Numbered from the stretch's first letter, positions 38,831-51,044 are shown. The stretch: 64,000 nt of DNA from Erpetoichthys calabaricus (GCF_900747795.2 NC_041394.2:338371414-338435413), one strand, 5' to 3'. Numbers and translations are program-made. The notes: a model not told the origin generated them from the sequence alone.

Positions 38831-39303
38831 TCAGTAATGAGTGATTAAGAAACACGTTACGAAAGATTGTAAAATGCAACAACAGTAAACTGCTAAACCT
38901 AGCAACATTAACAGGCACAACACTTAAACTACATTAAACAGACAGGGAAACAGAGCAATGTCAACATAATAAAAGATGACTCTTGATCAATAAGAAAAAG
39001 GTCGAGGGAGGTCTTCAATTCAAAAAGTAACTCCCATTAAGGTTTTCATTCCCTGTTTATGATCTTCTCTGTTTAATCTGGAAGTAACTATTTAGCATTA
39101 TGTTAGCAAAAAACATACATTTTGCACGTTTTGAACATAGGACTGGATAACTGACATTTAGATTATGCATGGATGTTTTTAACCATTTGATGAAACTTAT
39201 TGTTGGTAATTAGGGTCCCGTTCTATCAGAAACATTAAGATGCTTTGTCTCCACGAAAATACAAGATTGAAAAATGTTCTTGATCACCGCTACAAATTGT
39301 ATG
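38831..39303. other. Non-coding stretch before the hAT element
   Basis: No gene or repeat recognised. Confidence 0.5.
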
Positions 39304-39493
39304 GTGTAAATTAGGGTGACCAAGTGTCCTCTTTTGCCCGGACATGTCCACTTTTTACGTCCTGTCCGGGGCGTCCTGGCGGGTTTTATAAATTCACGAA
39401 AATGTCCGGTTTTTCATAGGACCATTACGCGTGTACGTAAATTGACTGGCGTTTTGCACACAATGCTAGGGTACTACTTTTTTGCGCGACGTA

Positions 39494-41675
39494 GGGGGAG
39501 ACTGGGGACGGTTGCAACACTTTTTGCATTCCCCTCATTTACTCAGAGACTGTTTGGACTACACCAGCCAAATTCGTATACTATAAACTTACATCTGTCT
39601 GCTAATTACCCATAGTACTTGTAGTTAATTATATTTTACATATCCTGCACAATATTAATTTGAACTGAAGAAGTCAGATGTTGCAACCGTCCCCAACATT
39701 GGGGACGGTTGCAACACATATAAGGAACGGTTGCAACATGTTAAACATATATTAAATTTCAATAATTAACCTTTGCTTTTTCTCTGAACTTGCATAGTAC
39801 TGTGTAAATCTACAATTATACAATAATATTAAAGTAGATTTTTATTCATATTGAAAGTTCTGTATTTTTATGTCACACGGGATTTTTTAAAAATGCATTT
39901 ATTATCCAAACATGGATCTGCTTTAAAACAAGTCAAAAAATATTGAATACAAAGTGAATTTAAAGTCACCCCAACAATTCTACTGGCTCTCAGGATAAAT
40001 CTGCCAGTTACTAGAACAATTATAATATAATTCTTACTAATTAACAATATTTAAACATACATTTATTGTACAATATTGAGAATATCAAATACAACCCAAA
40101 TAAAGTTGCACAGATATTCCTAAACAGTGGCTAATCACCCCTCATATAAAGTACCCCACATCTATACTGACTAACAGTAGAAATCTGCCAGTTAGCAGAA
40201 CAATTTTGGGAACTGGCTTCCAGTGAACCTTTCTACAAACAACAAGAACAAAATAATGCAACTCTTTTAGTTAGATTCACAGTTGTGGGTATGGAGTTAC
40301 CAAGTGCATTGATTGTACAAGTTAGTGTGACAAGTGTGCCTCTTTCTGCTGAGGTAGCTGCACCAACTTGCCTGTCACCACGTCTTGCCACAACCCTGTC
40401 GGGAGTTTGAACAGTTGTTATCCCAGTTTCATCCATGTTCCATATGTTTTGTGACTGAAACTTGTGTTTGTCCAAAACCTGGCTTAAATTGTTAAAAAAA
40501 TTGTAAACATTTGTTTCATTAAAACTGGTTGCCCTCGAAAGGCTTGTGGCTTGAGGACGTCTTATTGAGAGAGTTGGGTGCCGTTTTAAAAAACCATTAA
40601 ACCAGTCAACACCAGCCATACAGGCCTCATTCCACTGTGAGAGAAAGTTGCATGTATAGTGAGAGGTGAGTTGAAAATGCAAGCCTACGAACCTGAAATA
40701 AAATGTTATAAAATGTAAATAGTTTTTATTATCTTTCACTTTTTACAGATATTACCCTCACCCTCTCACCCTCTTACTCTCTTAATACATTTCTGTTAAT
40801 TTCTCTTACCTCTTTAGGACTTAACCCATAATCTAAGTCTGCTGCCCTTTGTAAATACTGTTTTAGACTCCTCTCTTGGTCTTCTGAGAAGACTCTTCTG
40901 ATGGTCCAGTACACTGCACGTGGTAACTTATCTGATCCCTCACTTGCAAGCTTCTCTCTTTTCTTATGGAATCGAAATAAGGTGGTATGACACATGGAAA
41001 AGTCCTTGGCGACTGCCCTGACTGTCCTGCCCTCATTCCTAATTACGTTTGAAGCTTGTTCCAAAATTTCGAGGGGAATCCCTCTGTTAGTAACTCTCTT
41101 CCTCACTCTTGGCATACTGGAAAAAACAGATTATTTCTATTTTTAGATCCATAAACTACAGTTAAGCTGTATAGCAGAATACTTCGGACTTAAACTGAAA
41201 AAAATGTGCTGATTCTGAACTAAAAATGTTAAAAAGTAATGATATGTAGTCTATTTCAATATGGCTGGTTGGCTTGGGGACGGTTGCAACAAGTTGTTGC
41301 AACCGTCCCTGACCTGCCAGCCATGACAGAACACCATGTGCTAGCTATTCAAAGAGTCAGGGAAACATGCTAACAATACTTTTTAAAAGTCAATACCACA
41401 ATGATTTGAACTAGATATGTTTTGATTAATTAAAATAAAAGCTATGGACAGTAAGTCAAAAAAATAACTTGCAAAAAAAATTACTTTCATACCTTCAAAA
41501 CAGTTATTTTTCAATAAATGCAGCAGCAGATGATGAAACTGTATAGTTTCTCTCTGGTGGAGAGAGGGCCTAACTGAGCATGTACAGTATGAGTATCATC
41601 ACTCTACCATGTTTCTAATTGGAGAAATAAGACTTGTTGCAACCGTCCCTTGTTGCAACCGTCCCCAGTCTCCCC
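39494..41675 (-). mobile_element. pogo-like transposon (2,182 bp) nested in the hAT element
   Basis: Inverted ends (G)GGGGAGACTGGGGACGG, flanked by TA (39,492-39,493; 41,676-41,677), the pogo/Tc1 target. The 14-mer GGGACGGTTGCAAC (or its reverse) occurs eight times: 39,505, 39,680, 39,702, 39,724 (one mismatch), 41,277, 41,296, 41,636 and 41,652. All are within 250 bp of the left end or 400 bp of the right end. The transposase fragment is on the minus strand. Confidence 0.9.
40233..41115 (-). pseudogene. pogo-type transposase, two exons, broken and missing its C-terminal part
   Basis: Exon 1 (41,115 to about 40,821) opens MPRVRKRVTNRGIPLEILEQ and has a psq-type HTH (TVRAVAKDFSMCHTTLFRFH). 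It ends at AAAGAG|GTAAGA. Exon 2 starts after a TTTCAG acceptor at about 40,692 and encodes VRRLAF. A 1-bp shift in a T-run then follows, and WFNGFLKRHPTLSIRRPQAT and the first catalytic Asp (NIWNMDETGI) are read in the next frame, up to ERGTLVTLTCTINALGNSIP. The later DDE residues are absent, and about 740 bp of non-coding sequence lies between the frame end and the left terminus. Probably a non-autonomous derivative. Confidence 0.85.
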
Positions 41676-41794
41676 TAATTACCGGGAGGCTGCCTTGTGG
41701 GCAGGTCTGCGCTGCGCGTGCAAACACACAGACACAGACAGGGAGCAGTGCAGACAGGGATCAGAGCAGAGAGCGGAGCAGTATAGCAGGGAAA

Positions 41795-43659
41795 ATGCCG
41801 AAGCGTAAGTGCAGCTTCACCGATGAACTGCAAAGAAAATTTCCCACATACCGTCCCGGTCGGGACAAGTGGGAGGCGGAGTGCACCGTGTGCAAAGCCG
41901 GTACATATGTCTCGGTATCCAATAAAGGTGCTGGGGATCTGAAAGCCCACATGGACACCAAGAAACATAAAAAAGCTGTGCGAGGTGAGACTAGTTCATC
42001 TGCAAAGTTGACAGTTTTTTGTCAGACCAGGAAAAACAGAGGATGATGTAAATGCAGCAGAAGGTGCAATGGCTTTTCATACAGTGAAACATCACAACAG
42101 TTACAGGTCCATGGATTACACCAGTACTTTGCTTAAAAAGGCATTTCCTGACTCTGACATTGCAAAAAAGTTTAGTAGTGCTCGCACCAAGACCGAAGCC
42201 ATCGTCAATGGTGCTATAGCCCCCCACTCTGTTGAAATCACTCACGAAGCACTCAAAGAAATCCAGTACTGTGGTGTTTCCACAGACGGGAGTAACCACG
42301 GAGCAGTGAAAATATTCCCAGTCATAATCCAGTATTTTGACTGGAAGAAGGGTGGCGTGCAAACAAAATTGATTGAAGTTAAAGACACACCCAATGAGAC
42401 AGCAGAAACCATTGCAAAATATCTCACAGAAACCCTGGCAAAAAACAATCTGTCGGAAAAATGCATTGCATTTACTGGAGACAATTGCAACACAAATTTT
42501 GGAGGAATCCGACGTGATGAAGCTGGAAAGAATGTGTTTGCAAATTTGAAGAGTTTGCTGCAAAACAAGACTCTGATCAGTGTGGGTTGCCCAGCACACA
42601 TATTGAATAATTGTGCACACCATGGGGCAGGCACAATAGAAATTGACATTGAGAATATCATATTCAAAATCTACCAGTACTTTCACATTTACACTGTGCG
42701 CACTGAGAGCCTGAAGGAGTACTGTGATTTTGTTGAGATTGATTACAGAAGGATGCTCTCTCACAGCACGACAAGGTGGCTGTCATTGTTCCCAAGCATT
42801 GAGAGGATGTTACAGATGTTTCCAGCTTTAAAGGCATATTTTCTGTCTCAGCAAAAGCCACCCATAGCACTCAAGAGTTTTTTTGAAAATGATTTTGCTG
42901 AAATCTACCTTTGGCACATGCATACACTCATGTCTGTGTTCCACACCCACATTCAAGAAATGGAACAGGAGACCATGTCCATTATGGAAGTGAAGAAGAT
43001 ATTAAACAATATACATACCATTCTTCTTCAACGCAAGAGCAACAACTTCATGTCCCTTAAAGTTAAGGGACTACTGGCACAGAAGCACAAAGATGGACTT
43101 GACAAAGGCTGTGACCAGTTCTGTGCAGATGTGCATGGCATGTACAGTGCATGTCTGGAGTATCTGGAGAAGTGGATGACTCCCATGGAAGAGTTCTCAC
43201 CCTTGGAGAGAAGGGGGTGGCAGTTGATGATGTTAAGTGTTTGACCAGGTCACCAATCTGAGGAAATTCACAGAAACGTGCAACCATGATGAGGAGTTCA
43301 GTGGCCTGCAGGTACACCAGAAGTGGACCAAATATTTTGAAAAGGCAAAAAGCATTGCATGTTACTCAGAGCTACTGACACAGTTTGTCTTTGCACTTCT
43401 CTCTCACAATGCAAATGTTGAGAGGGTTTTTTCACTAATGCAAAGCCAGTGGACCAAGGAGAGGAACCAGCTCTCCGTAGAGTCACTAAAGGGGATTCTA
43501 CTAGTTCAGTACAACTTCAAAGACATGTCTTGCAAAGACTTTCATGCTTATTTGTTAAGCTATCGAAAACTGCTAGGAAAGATCAGCTCTACAATAAAAT
43601 ATGGATGGGCTGACAAGGAGGATGAAGAAGAGAAGCAGGATGAAGAAGAAGAAAACTAA
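41795..43659 (+). pseudogene. hAT transposase, broken by about two frameshifts
   Basis: Three frames in order make up one hAT transposase. The N-terminal block (41,795-42,046) starts MPKRKCSFTDELQRKFPTYR and has a C-x2-C...H-x4-H finger (CTVCKAGTY, AHMDTKKHKK). The middle block (about 42,019-43,244) has STDGSNHGAVK (D), FTGDNCNTNFGG (D) and STTRWLSLFPSIERML. The C-terminal dimerisation block (43,237-43,659) has LLSHNANVERVFSLMQSQW (E) and ERNQLSVESLKGILLVQYN, and ends in an acidic/lysine-rich tail. The first shift lies in a T-run at about 42,013 and the second at about 43,210-43,237. Inactive as it stands, but conserved residues remain, so decay is modest. Confidence 0.9.
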
Positions 43660-44289
43660 AGATAAAAAGTCTAGATTCTTTTTGTTTAAGTTTTTTTGTC
43701 TTTGTGAGACTCTTCTGTTATTTATTTTATTACATTTAAGAGATATATTGTTGAAGCTGGAACAGAATAGTTCATATTTAGAACAATATTTAATTATTTA
43801 TTTGAAGAGTCTAAGAGAGCTATTATTTTGTTTTAAGTTTTTACAGATTTCATTTTATTTTATTACAGAGGTTAATTCTGCACCATTGAAGTATAATAAA
43901 TAATGTTCATCAACCACCAAGAAGCTTGTCTGAATTCGTCTGGAGGCCGTGCCGATCGTCCTCTTTTTTGGAAATCAAAATATGGTCACCCTAGTGTAAG
44001 TAACACATACAAATATAAGTTCTGGATTGAGTATTCCTTTAATAATTATTGTTTGAGTTCCAAAATCACTTAACTCACTCGATTTCTCATGTCACGTAGC
44101 TCTTTTTAGGTCGTACTCACACTAGGCACGTGTGTTCCGTACTGTGCCCAAGCCCGATCCTCCGCCTTCCCTTCTCTCCAGCTGGCCTGCGGTCACACTG
44201 CGATTAACGATCAGGGCCCGGAAACACTTTCGTCATCACCATGCGACTTCGTGTAAAGCAGAAACAAGATCCGAATGTGAAGTTACAGC

Positions 44290-44504
44290 ATGCATTTCAA
44301 AATGATTTTACTTGTTTTGTGGTTTTTTTGGAGTCGTGCAGGGCAGGATAACGCTTTACCCTCCTACAGATTTATTGAGTGCGCAGCGCAGCGTTTTGCT
44401 GTTAATCGTGCTGCACGTACCAGAAGATTTTTACGGAGGCAAATGATGTTAAGGGAGGAATTTGCAGCTTTTCTTGCGAACTACAATTCACGTTCATCTG
44501 TAAG
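44290..44504 (+). CDS. Harbinger transposase, exon 1
   Basis: 71 codons and two bases from the first in-frame ATG, MHFKMILLVLWFFWSRAGQD, continuing with a basic helix-rich stretch RAARTRRFLRRQMMLREEFA. It ends at TGTAAG|GTGAGA (donor at 44,505), after which the genomic frame stops at once. The split AG joins the first G of exon 2 to make an Arg codon, and the frame continues into the DDE exon. The hydrophobic first 15 residues are unusual for a nuclear enzyme, so translation may start at another ATG; one at 44,241 is in a different frame. Confidence 0.7.
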
Positions 44505-44699
44505 GTGAGAATAACAGCATGTTTTTAACTCAAATGATATCGAATGAAATGAGAATTGCACTATCTATATAGTAATAAAAAAAGATGTTTGCTGTAATTA
44601 TGACAATAGCACAAAAACTAATACACGCTACTCCAGCGTGTGCTTTGTTTTACATAGTCTATATAAACTATTAAAAAATTTTAAAGGAAAACTTTAAAA

Positions 44700-46541
44700 A
44701 CACTTCAGATCTCAATAGGGAAAAAATCATGCTGGATATCTCCACTGATGTGGACTGGGTACTGTGTTAGGAACGTAAGAATGCCACATCGTTTGATGGA
44801 AATGAAAATTATCAACCTATAGAGGGCTGAATTCAAAGACACCTCGAAAATCAAAGAGAAAAATGATGTGGCTGGCAGGCAGGCTAGTCCATTTTGCCGA
44901 AATGTCATTGCAGCAACTCCAAATCGTAGTCAGTAGTTTGTGTGGCCCCCACGTGCTTGTCTGTATGCCTGAAAACTTTGGGATGGTTAATGCACGTAAT
45001 GAGACGTAATGGATGGTGTCCTGGGGGATCTCCTCCCGATCTGGACCAGGGCATCACTGAGCTCCTGGACAGTCTAAGGCAGGGGTGGGCAAAGTCATTC
45101 CTGGAGGGCCGCAGTGGCTGCGGGTTTTTGTTCCAACCCAGTTGTTTAATTAGAAAACAATCCTTGCCAATAATTAAATTTCATGGCTTGTTAGTGCTTT
45201 TACTCTGCTATGTCAAATCATTCTCATATTCTAGATTTTTTTTTTCTATTCTAAGGATATCATCCAAATACTTTGAAGTGTAAAATGGATGGGTAATTCT
45301 CAATCCTTCACTTTTTTCTCTTCTCTTTCCTTTCAATTATTTAATTAAGCCAAATAGTGCACGATAAATACACACAGGTGTTAAGGATAACAAGCAAAAT
45401 GGTTAACTGCTGGTTTCTTTTGTCATTTGTATCTGATTGCTAATAAGGAGCAATTAAAAACCGAGAATGTAGCTGTTTAAGACTTAAATAAGCAATAAGG
45501 GTTCAAAATCTTAATGAGGGAGTTAACTAAAATGAAGCAGAAGATGTTTCTAGTGCAGTAAGTGCTTCTTATTAAGAAATTGGGTTGGAACAAAAACCTG
45601 CAGCCACTGCGGCCCTCCAGCAATGACTTTGCCCACCTCTGGTCTAAGGTGTAACTAGGCAGCGTCGGATGAACCGAAACATAATGCCACACCCAGAGGT
45701 GTTCTATTGGATTTCGGTCAGGTGAGCATGGGGGCCAGTCAATGGTATCAATTCCTTCATCCTCCAGGAACTGCCTGCATACTCTTTTCATTATGAGGCC
45801 GGGCATTGTCAAGCACCAGGAGGAATCCAGGAGCCACTTCAACATCCTGATACCTAATAGCAGTCAAGGTGTCGTTGTCTAGCCTGTAAAAGGCTGTGCG
45901 TACCTCCATGGATATGCCTCCCCAGACCATCACTGACCCACCACCAAACCTAGTCATGCTGAACAATGTTACAGGCAGCATAACATTCTCCACGGCTTCT
46001 CCAGACCCTTTCACGCCTGTCACATGTCCTCAGGGTGAACCTGCTCTTATCTGTGAAAAGCACAGGGCCCTTCTACGGCCCCGTCCAGTTCTCCTAGAGT
46101 AACCGTCTGTCTCCTGAAATCTCCTCCATGCCCTTGAGACTATGCTGAGAGACACAGCAAACCTTCTGGCAATGGCACATATTGATGTGCCATTCAGGGG
46201 AAGTTGGACGACCCATGCAACCTCTGGAGGGTCCAAGTAACACCTCATGCTACCAGTAGTGACACTGATGGTAGCCAAATGCAAAAAGAGTGAAAAAAAG
46301 TCCGAAAAGATGAGGAGAGAAAAATGTCAGTGGCCTCCACCTGCTAAACCATTCCTGTTTTAGGGGTCATCTCATTGTTGCCCCTCTAATTCACCTGTTG
46401 TTAATTTCATGAACATCACAGCAGCAGAAACTGATTAACAACCCCCTCTGCTACTTAACTGACCAGATCAATAGCCCAGAAGTTTCATTGACTTGATGCT
46501 ATACTCTGATTAAAAAGTGTAACTTTTAATTTTTTTAGCAG
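44700..46541 (-). mobile_element. Tc1-like transposon in the Harbinger transposase intron, decayed
   Basis: Minus-strand transposase pieces in order: LNGTSICAIARRFAVSLSIV with AWRRFQETDGYSRRTGRGRR (46,200-46,080), FGGGSVMVWGGISMEVRTAF (about 45,950), CSPDRNPIEHLW (about 45,700). Several shifts. The right end is close to TTTTTTAGCAGTA. It is interrupted by the family A MITE at 45,079. Same family as 22,975-23,365. Confidence 0.75.
45079..45640. mobile_element. hAT-type MITE, family A, copy 3 (562 bp)
   Basis: Left end GCAGGGGTGGGCAAAGTCAT; right end mirrors it (ATGACTTTGCCCACCTCTG). Inner block GCAGTGGCTGCGGGTTTTTG. Flanks AGTCTAAG and GGTCTAAG. Inserted in the Tc1 copy at 44,700-46,541, so three levels deep in the Harbinger. 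Confidence 0.9.
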
Positions 46542-46584
46542 TATAAATACATACATATACACATACATAATATAATATATATAT

Positions 46585-47846
46585 GGACAGCCTGCTTCAA
46601 ATCATCCCATAGATTTTGGACTATTCAAATCAGGGGACTGTGACGGCCATTTCAGAACATTGTACTTCTCCCTCTGCAAGAATGCCTTTTGAGATTTCAA
46701 ACTGTGTTTTGAGTCATTGTCTTGTTGGAATATCCAACCACTGCATAAGTAACTTCAACTTTGTGACTGATGCTTGAACATTATCCTGAAGAATTTGTTG
46801 ATATTGGGTTGAATTCATCCGACCCTCAACTTTAACAAGGGCCCCAGTCCCTGAACTAGCCACACAGCCCCGCAGCATGATGGAACCTCCACCAAATTTG
46901 ACAGTAGGTGGCAGGTGTTTTTCTTGGAATGTGGTGTTCTTCTTCTGCCATGCAAAGCGCTTTTTGTTACGACCAAATAACTCAGTTTGTGTCTCATCAG
47001 TCCAAAGCACTTTGTTCCAAAATGAATCTGGCTTGTCTAAATGAGCATTTACATACAACAAGCGACTCTGTTTGTGGCGTGAGTGCAGAAAGGGCTTCCT
47101 TCTCATCATCCTGCCATACAGATGTTCTTTGTGCAAATTGTGCTGAATTGTAGAATGATGTACAGATATACCATCTGCAGCAAGATGTTCTTGCAGGTCT
47201 TTGGAGGTGATCTGTGGGTTGTCTGCAACCATTCACAATCCTGTGCATATGCCGCTCCTGTATATTTTTTGGCCTGCCAGACCTGCTGGGTTTAACAGCA
47301 ACTGTGCCTGTGGCCTTCCATTTTCTGATTACATCCCTTACAGTTGAAACTGACAGTTTAAATGTCTGAGATAGCTTTTTGTAGCCTTCTCCTAAACCAG
47401 GAGACTGAACAATCTTTGTTTTCAGATCTTTTGAGAGTTGCTTTGAGGATCCCATGCTGTCACTCTTCAGAGGAGAGTCAAAGGGAAGCACAACTTGCAA
47501 TTGACCACCTTAAATACCTTTTCTCATGCTTGCAGACACCTGTCTATGAAGTTCAAGACTTAACAAGCTAATCCAACCAATTTGGTGTTGCAAGTAATCA
47601 GTATTGAGCAGTTACATGCATTCAAATCAGCAAAATTACAAGGGGACCCACATTTTTGCACAGCCAGCTTTTCATATTTGATTTAATTTCATACAAGTAA
47701 ATACTGCTTCACTAAAAATCTTAGTTCAGAAAAAACCCCAGTACTAAGATGTTCCTAGGAAATGAAAGACATACCACTGTTATCTGTTTTTGTTTAAAGT
47801 AAATTATTATGCAGGCTGAGAGGGGTTCCCAAACTTTTTTATATGA

Positions 47847-47849
<3 letters not shown>
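46585..47849 (-). mobile_element. Second Tc1-like transposon in the Harbinger intron
   Basis: Minus-strand transposase of another Tc1 family in two frames: MGSSKQLSKDLKTKIVQSPG with HTH (47,446-47,235), then after a shift at about 47,230 ADNPQITSKDLQEHLAADGI through LWTDETQTELFG and PPTVKFGGGSIMLRG to 46,714. The right end TTTTATATGACTG is followed by TA. The C-terminal catalytic part is lost at the left. Confidence 0.8.

Positions 47850-47888
<39 letters not shown>
47850..47888. repeat. (TA)n microsatellite
   Basis: About 19 units at the end of the Tc1 copy. Confidence 0.9.
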
Positions 47889-47896
<8 letters not shown>

Positions 47897-47964
47897 TATA
47901 TAATTATATACAGTAATGGCTCAATAACGATAACGGGCAATGAATACACTTGACTTGAGCATTC

Positions 47965-48456
47965 CTAGTTTTCATTCTCTTTCTCTGTACATTTACCATT
48001 CATTTGCAAAGAGGTTGATGTGCTTGTTGCTTCCTGAGCAGCTCTTCTTTTCTCCACTCTAGCGGCCAACTTCTTCTCTTCTTCTGTTGGCATCTTTTCA
48101 CACTAAAACTGATTATGTCAGTGTTTGCGTTGCAATTACTTCATACGTTTTCTTTAATTTTTCACTTAAGTTGACACTTAGTCTTTGATCTGCCTGAAGA
48201 ATGATTTAAGATATGAAAAAGTAGGGGAAGTGATGGCGAAGGTGGTAGGGATGAGAACGGCACCCGTATGCTGCCGAGAGTTGATTCTACAATAAAATAA
48301 AATAAAAAGAGGAATGACCTTGGAGGTCAATCATCACCCCAAAAGTGGATAGTAGACATCACGTAGTATATGTGTACCAAATTTCAGGTCAAACAGTTTG
48401 CAAGCTACAGGTGATTTAAAATCCTGGACAGACAGACAAACAGAGAGCCATGGTAG

Positions 48457-48460
<4 letters not shown>
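47965..48460 (+). repeat. Dispersed repeat, copy 1 (about 480 bp)
   Basis: Matches 55,915-56,433 in the same orientation along nearly its whole length (TTCCTGAGCAGCTCTTCTTT, GAATGATTTAAGATATGAA, GAAGGTGGTAGGGATGAGAA, AAATTTCAGGTCA). It ends next to a TA microsatellite. Family unknown; the 3' part looks like a retroelement 3' end. Confidence 0.75.

Positions 48461-48465
<5 letters not shown>

Positions 48466-48537
<72 letters not shown>
48466..48537. repeat. (TA)n microsatellite
   Basis: About 36 units. Confidence 0.95.
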
Positions 48538-48542
<5 letters not shown>

Positions 48543-48848
48543 TATATCTTTATTTAGAATAATATATATACTGTACTATTAGATTAGATTGTAATATATA
48601 CGATAATATATGTCAGCAAAGCTAAGTAGCATAAAGGGTTACAACTGGTTAATCACACATAATAATAAAAATGTTTAATGTGATTAGACTCTGTATTAGT
48701 GAGTAGGCTTTAATCTGACACAAAATATTTGACTGTTATATTGCATAATGAGTGAAAAACATTGTTTTAATTAATTATACTTTAAAATGCTGTAATGGTG
48801 CATGTATCAATTTAAAGATAGTTAATGTAATTATCCATTTTGCATCAG

Positions 48849-49893
48849 GAGCATCTGGATGCGACAGAGATGTGGCGTGTGGTGGGAGCATGTTCTGACC
48901 AGCTGGACAGATTGTGAATGGAAAGAAAATTTTAGAATGAGGAAGACCACGTTCTTGAAGCTGTGTAACATCCTCCATCCACACCTTCATAGAGAGACGA
49001 CCACTTTCAGGAAAGCAGTACCTGTGGTGCAGCGTGTAGCAATATGTGTCTGGAGGCTGGCCACCAATGTTGAATTTAGAACTATCTCTCATTTATTTGG
49101 AACTGGCCAATCTACTGCAGTCACTATTGCCAATCATGTTTCCTCCATAATTGTGGAGAAGCTGCTTTCAGTTTACATCAAAACACCCTCTGAACATGAT
49201 TTCAGAAATATTATTCAAGGTTTCCGAGATCAATGGGGTTTCCCACAATGTGGAGGAGCTATTGATGGAACCCATATTGGCATTTTAGCTCCACCTGAAA
49301 TCCCAGCAGACTACCACAACCCTAAAGGTTTCTATTCAGTCATCTTGCAAGGTGTGGTAGATCATAGACTTTGTTTCTGGGACATTAATGTGGGCTGGCC
49401 GGGAAAAGTCCACAATGCCAGAGTGTTTGGCAATTCATCATTGTACGAGAGGGGTCAGAGTGGTATGCTGTTTCCTAATATCACAGAGAGGTTTGGAGGA
49501 ATAGATGTGCCAGTGGTAATGTTGGGGGATACAGCTTATCCTCTACTGCCATGGTTGATGAAACCATACCCTGAAAACCAACAAATGACACCTGCACAGA
49601 TCACCTTTAACAACCGGCTTGGTAAAGCAAGGATGACTGTCGAAAGGGCATTTGGCCGTCTTAAGGGAAGATGGCGCTGCCTAAGGAAGAGGTATGATTG
49701 CCACATCAACAACATCAATAACATCATCGCAGCATGTTGCATACTGCACAATTTTTGTGAGATTAACAATGAGGAATATGATGACATTGATGTTCATGAA
49801 GAAAATGAGACTCATGAATTGAGTCCCTATCAAGCAAATGCCATAGCAAGTGCCTCAAGAGATGCCTTGTGTTTGTATTTTTCAAATCTGTAG
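48849..49893 (+). CDS. Harbinger transposase (HARBI1/ALP1-like DDE nuclease), exon 2
   Basis: It follows the acceptor TTTTGCATCAG (to 48,848) and is open for 347 codons. With exon 1 it gives about 419 residues. Numbered from the internal Met at 48,859, the catalytic motifs are D136 in GGAIDGTHIGIL, D175 in FWDINVGWPGKVHNARVF, D224 in VMLGDTAYPLLPW and E262 in ARMTVERAFGRLKGRWRCL. An N-terminal HTH-like region includes VEFRTISHLFGTGQSTAVTI. These are standard for PIF/Harbinger DDE_4-type nucleases. No stops, no frameshifts. The 4.3-kb intron before it is filled by Tc1 copies and microsatellites. HARBI1-like proteins act with a Myb-like partner; a candidate partner is encoded on the other strand of this same element. 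Confidence 0.93.
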
Positions 49894-50670
49894 AGATTGC
49901 ATCAGTGTAGCAATAACTGGTGCTACTTTAGCATATGCTCCAATGATTTTGCGTGGTTTACACACACACCTATTTTGTAATTTATTTTTAAGTCAACTGA
50001 ACTGGTAGAGAACATGCTAATGTATCAACCACTAACTTTTAGGTTACTATCTGTTCCTACTTTTGATATACCAGACTTGTTTTATTATCTGTAAAGCATT
50101 CTTTGAACTTTATCTGTTCATGTTATGTTTGTATTTTCTGAAAAGGAACATTTTTTGGCCTGTTGCAGGCAATAAATTTATATTCATACTAAGAGCAGTG
50201 TGTTCCTTATGGATATGTAACAAATACAGTATTGGCTAATGACTAGAATAATTTTTTTATTCAAAGTACTGTAAAAAGTCAGGTCAGTATTTACAGAACA
50301 CAACTGCTGAAGTGTTAAATATGTAAAAAAAATACAGTAAATAAAAAATTTCACATATAAGTACAAATGGATCAAGACACCATGGCAAGAACAATGCTGT
50401 TTAAAAAAAATGCAGGATGCTACTGTGGCATTATTCCTGAGAACAGAATACTTGAACTAATAATTAAACATTTATGCCACTCAACTATTTAAGACATTAC
50501 AATAAAACATAATGTGTTCTCCAGACTTACACTGGAACTTGTGTAACAACAATAACAATAGGCCTGTACTTCCACTTCTTAACTAAGGGTTATGATGGCC
50601 CTGTGTAGATTGAAGTGGCTCATCTGTGTAGGGTACTGGTGTCTCTTCATGATTATGGTAAAAAATATTT

Positions 50671-51044
50671 TCAATGACTGGATTTATTTGGATGTGATGG
50701 TGTGTGCTGCTGGTATATAGGCACCATGGCATCAAACATTCTGTTCATCATTTGCTGGAACATCCTGTTTGCCTCTTGGCGTTCCTCCCGTTGCATCTGT
50801 TGTCGACGCTCCTCCATTTCCATTTGTGCCTTCATCCAATCATTTAGCATCTCTCTCTCCTTCTGGAGATGCAACTCTTCTCCTCGCATGAATTCATCAT
50901 AATGTTTCTTTTGCATGTCCAAAAATGCTTCCATCATGTCACTCACATCCATCTTCTTCCTCTTCCTCCTTTTATTGCATTGTTCTGGGGGTGTTATATC
51001 AAGTGATCCACTGTTGCAACTTTCATTCCCAGTGTTTGTATGAT
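50671..51044 (-). CDS. Harbinger Myb/SANT-like protein, exon 2 (coiled-coil part)
   Basis: Begins after the acceptor TTTCAG (51,050-51,045) and encodes about 123 residues. A basic patch NKRRKRKKMD may be a nuclear signal. A long charged, Gln/Met/Glu-rich helix follows (ELHLQKEREMLNDWMKAQME, RREERQEANRMF-type repeats) and is probably a coiled coil for dimerisation or transposase contact. Joined to exon 1 it completes an Asn codon and gives a 257-residue protein, a typical size for the second Harbinger protein. Confidence 0.85.

Larger units (their letters stand above)
39312..43993 (+). mobile_element. hAT transposon (4,682 bp), carrying a pogo-like insert
   Basis: The ends TAGGGTGACCAAG and, from the right, TAGGGTGACCATA are inverted repeats. 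Flanks GTGTAAAT (39,304-39,311) and GTGTAAGT (43,994-44,001) are an 8-bp duplication with one mismatch, as expected for hAT. A transposase remnant lies at 41,795-43,659. Without the 2.2-kb pogo-like insert the element would be about 2.5 kb. Confidence 0.93.

Noticed and set aside
41991-42764. 257-codon minus-strand frame across the hAT transposase
   Set aside because: Antisense to the conserved transposase; cysteine-rich shadow with no family.
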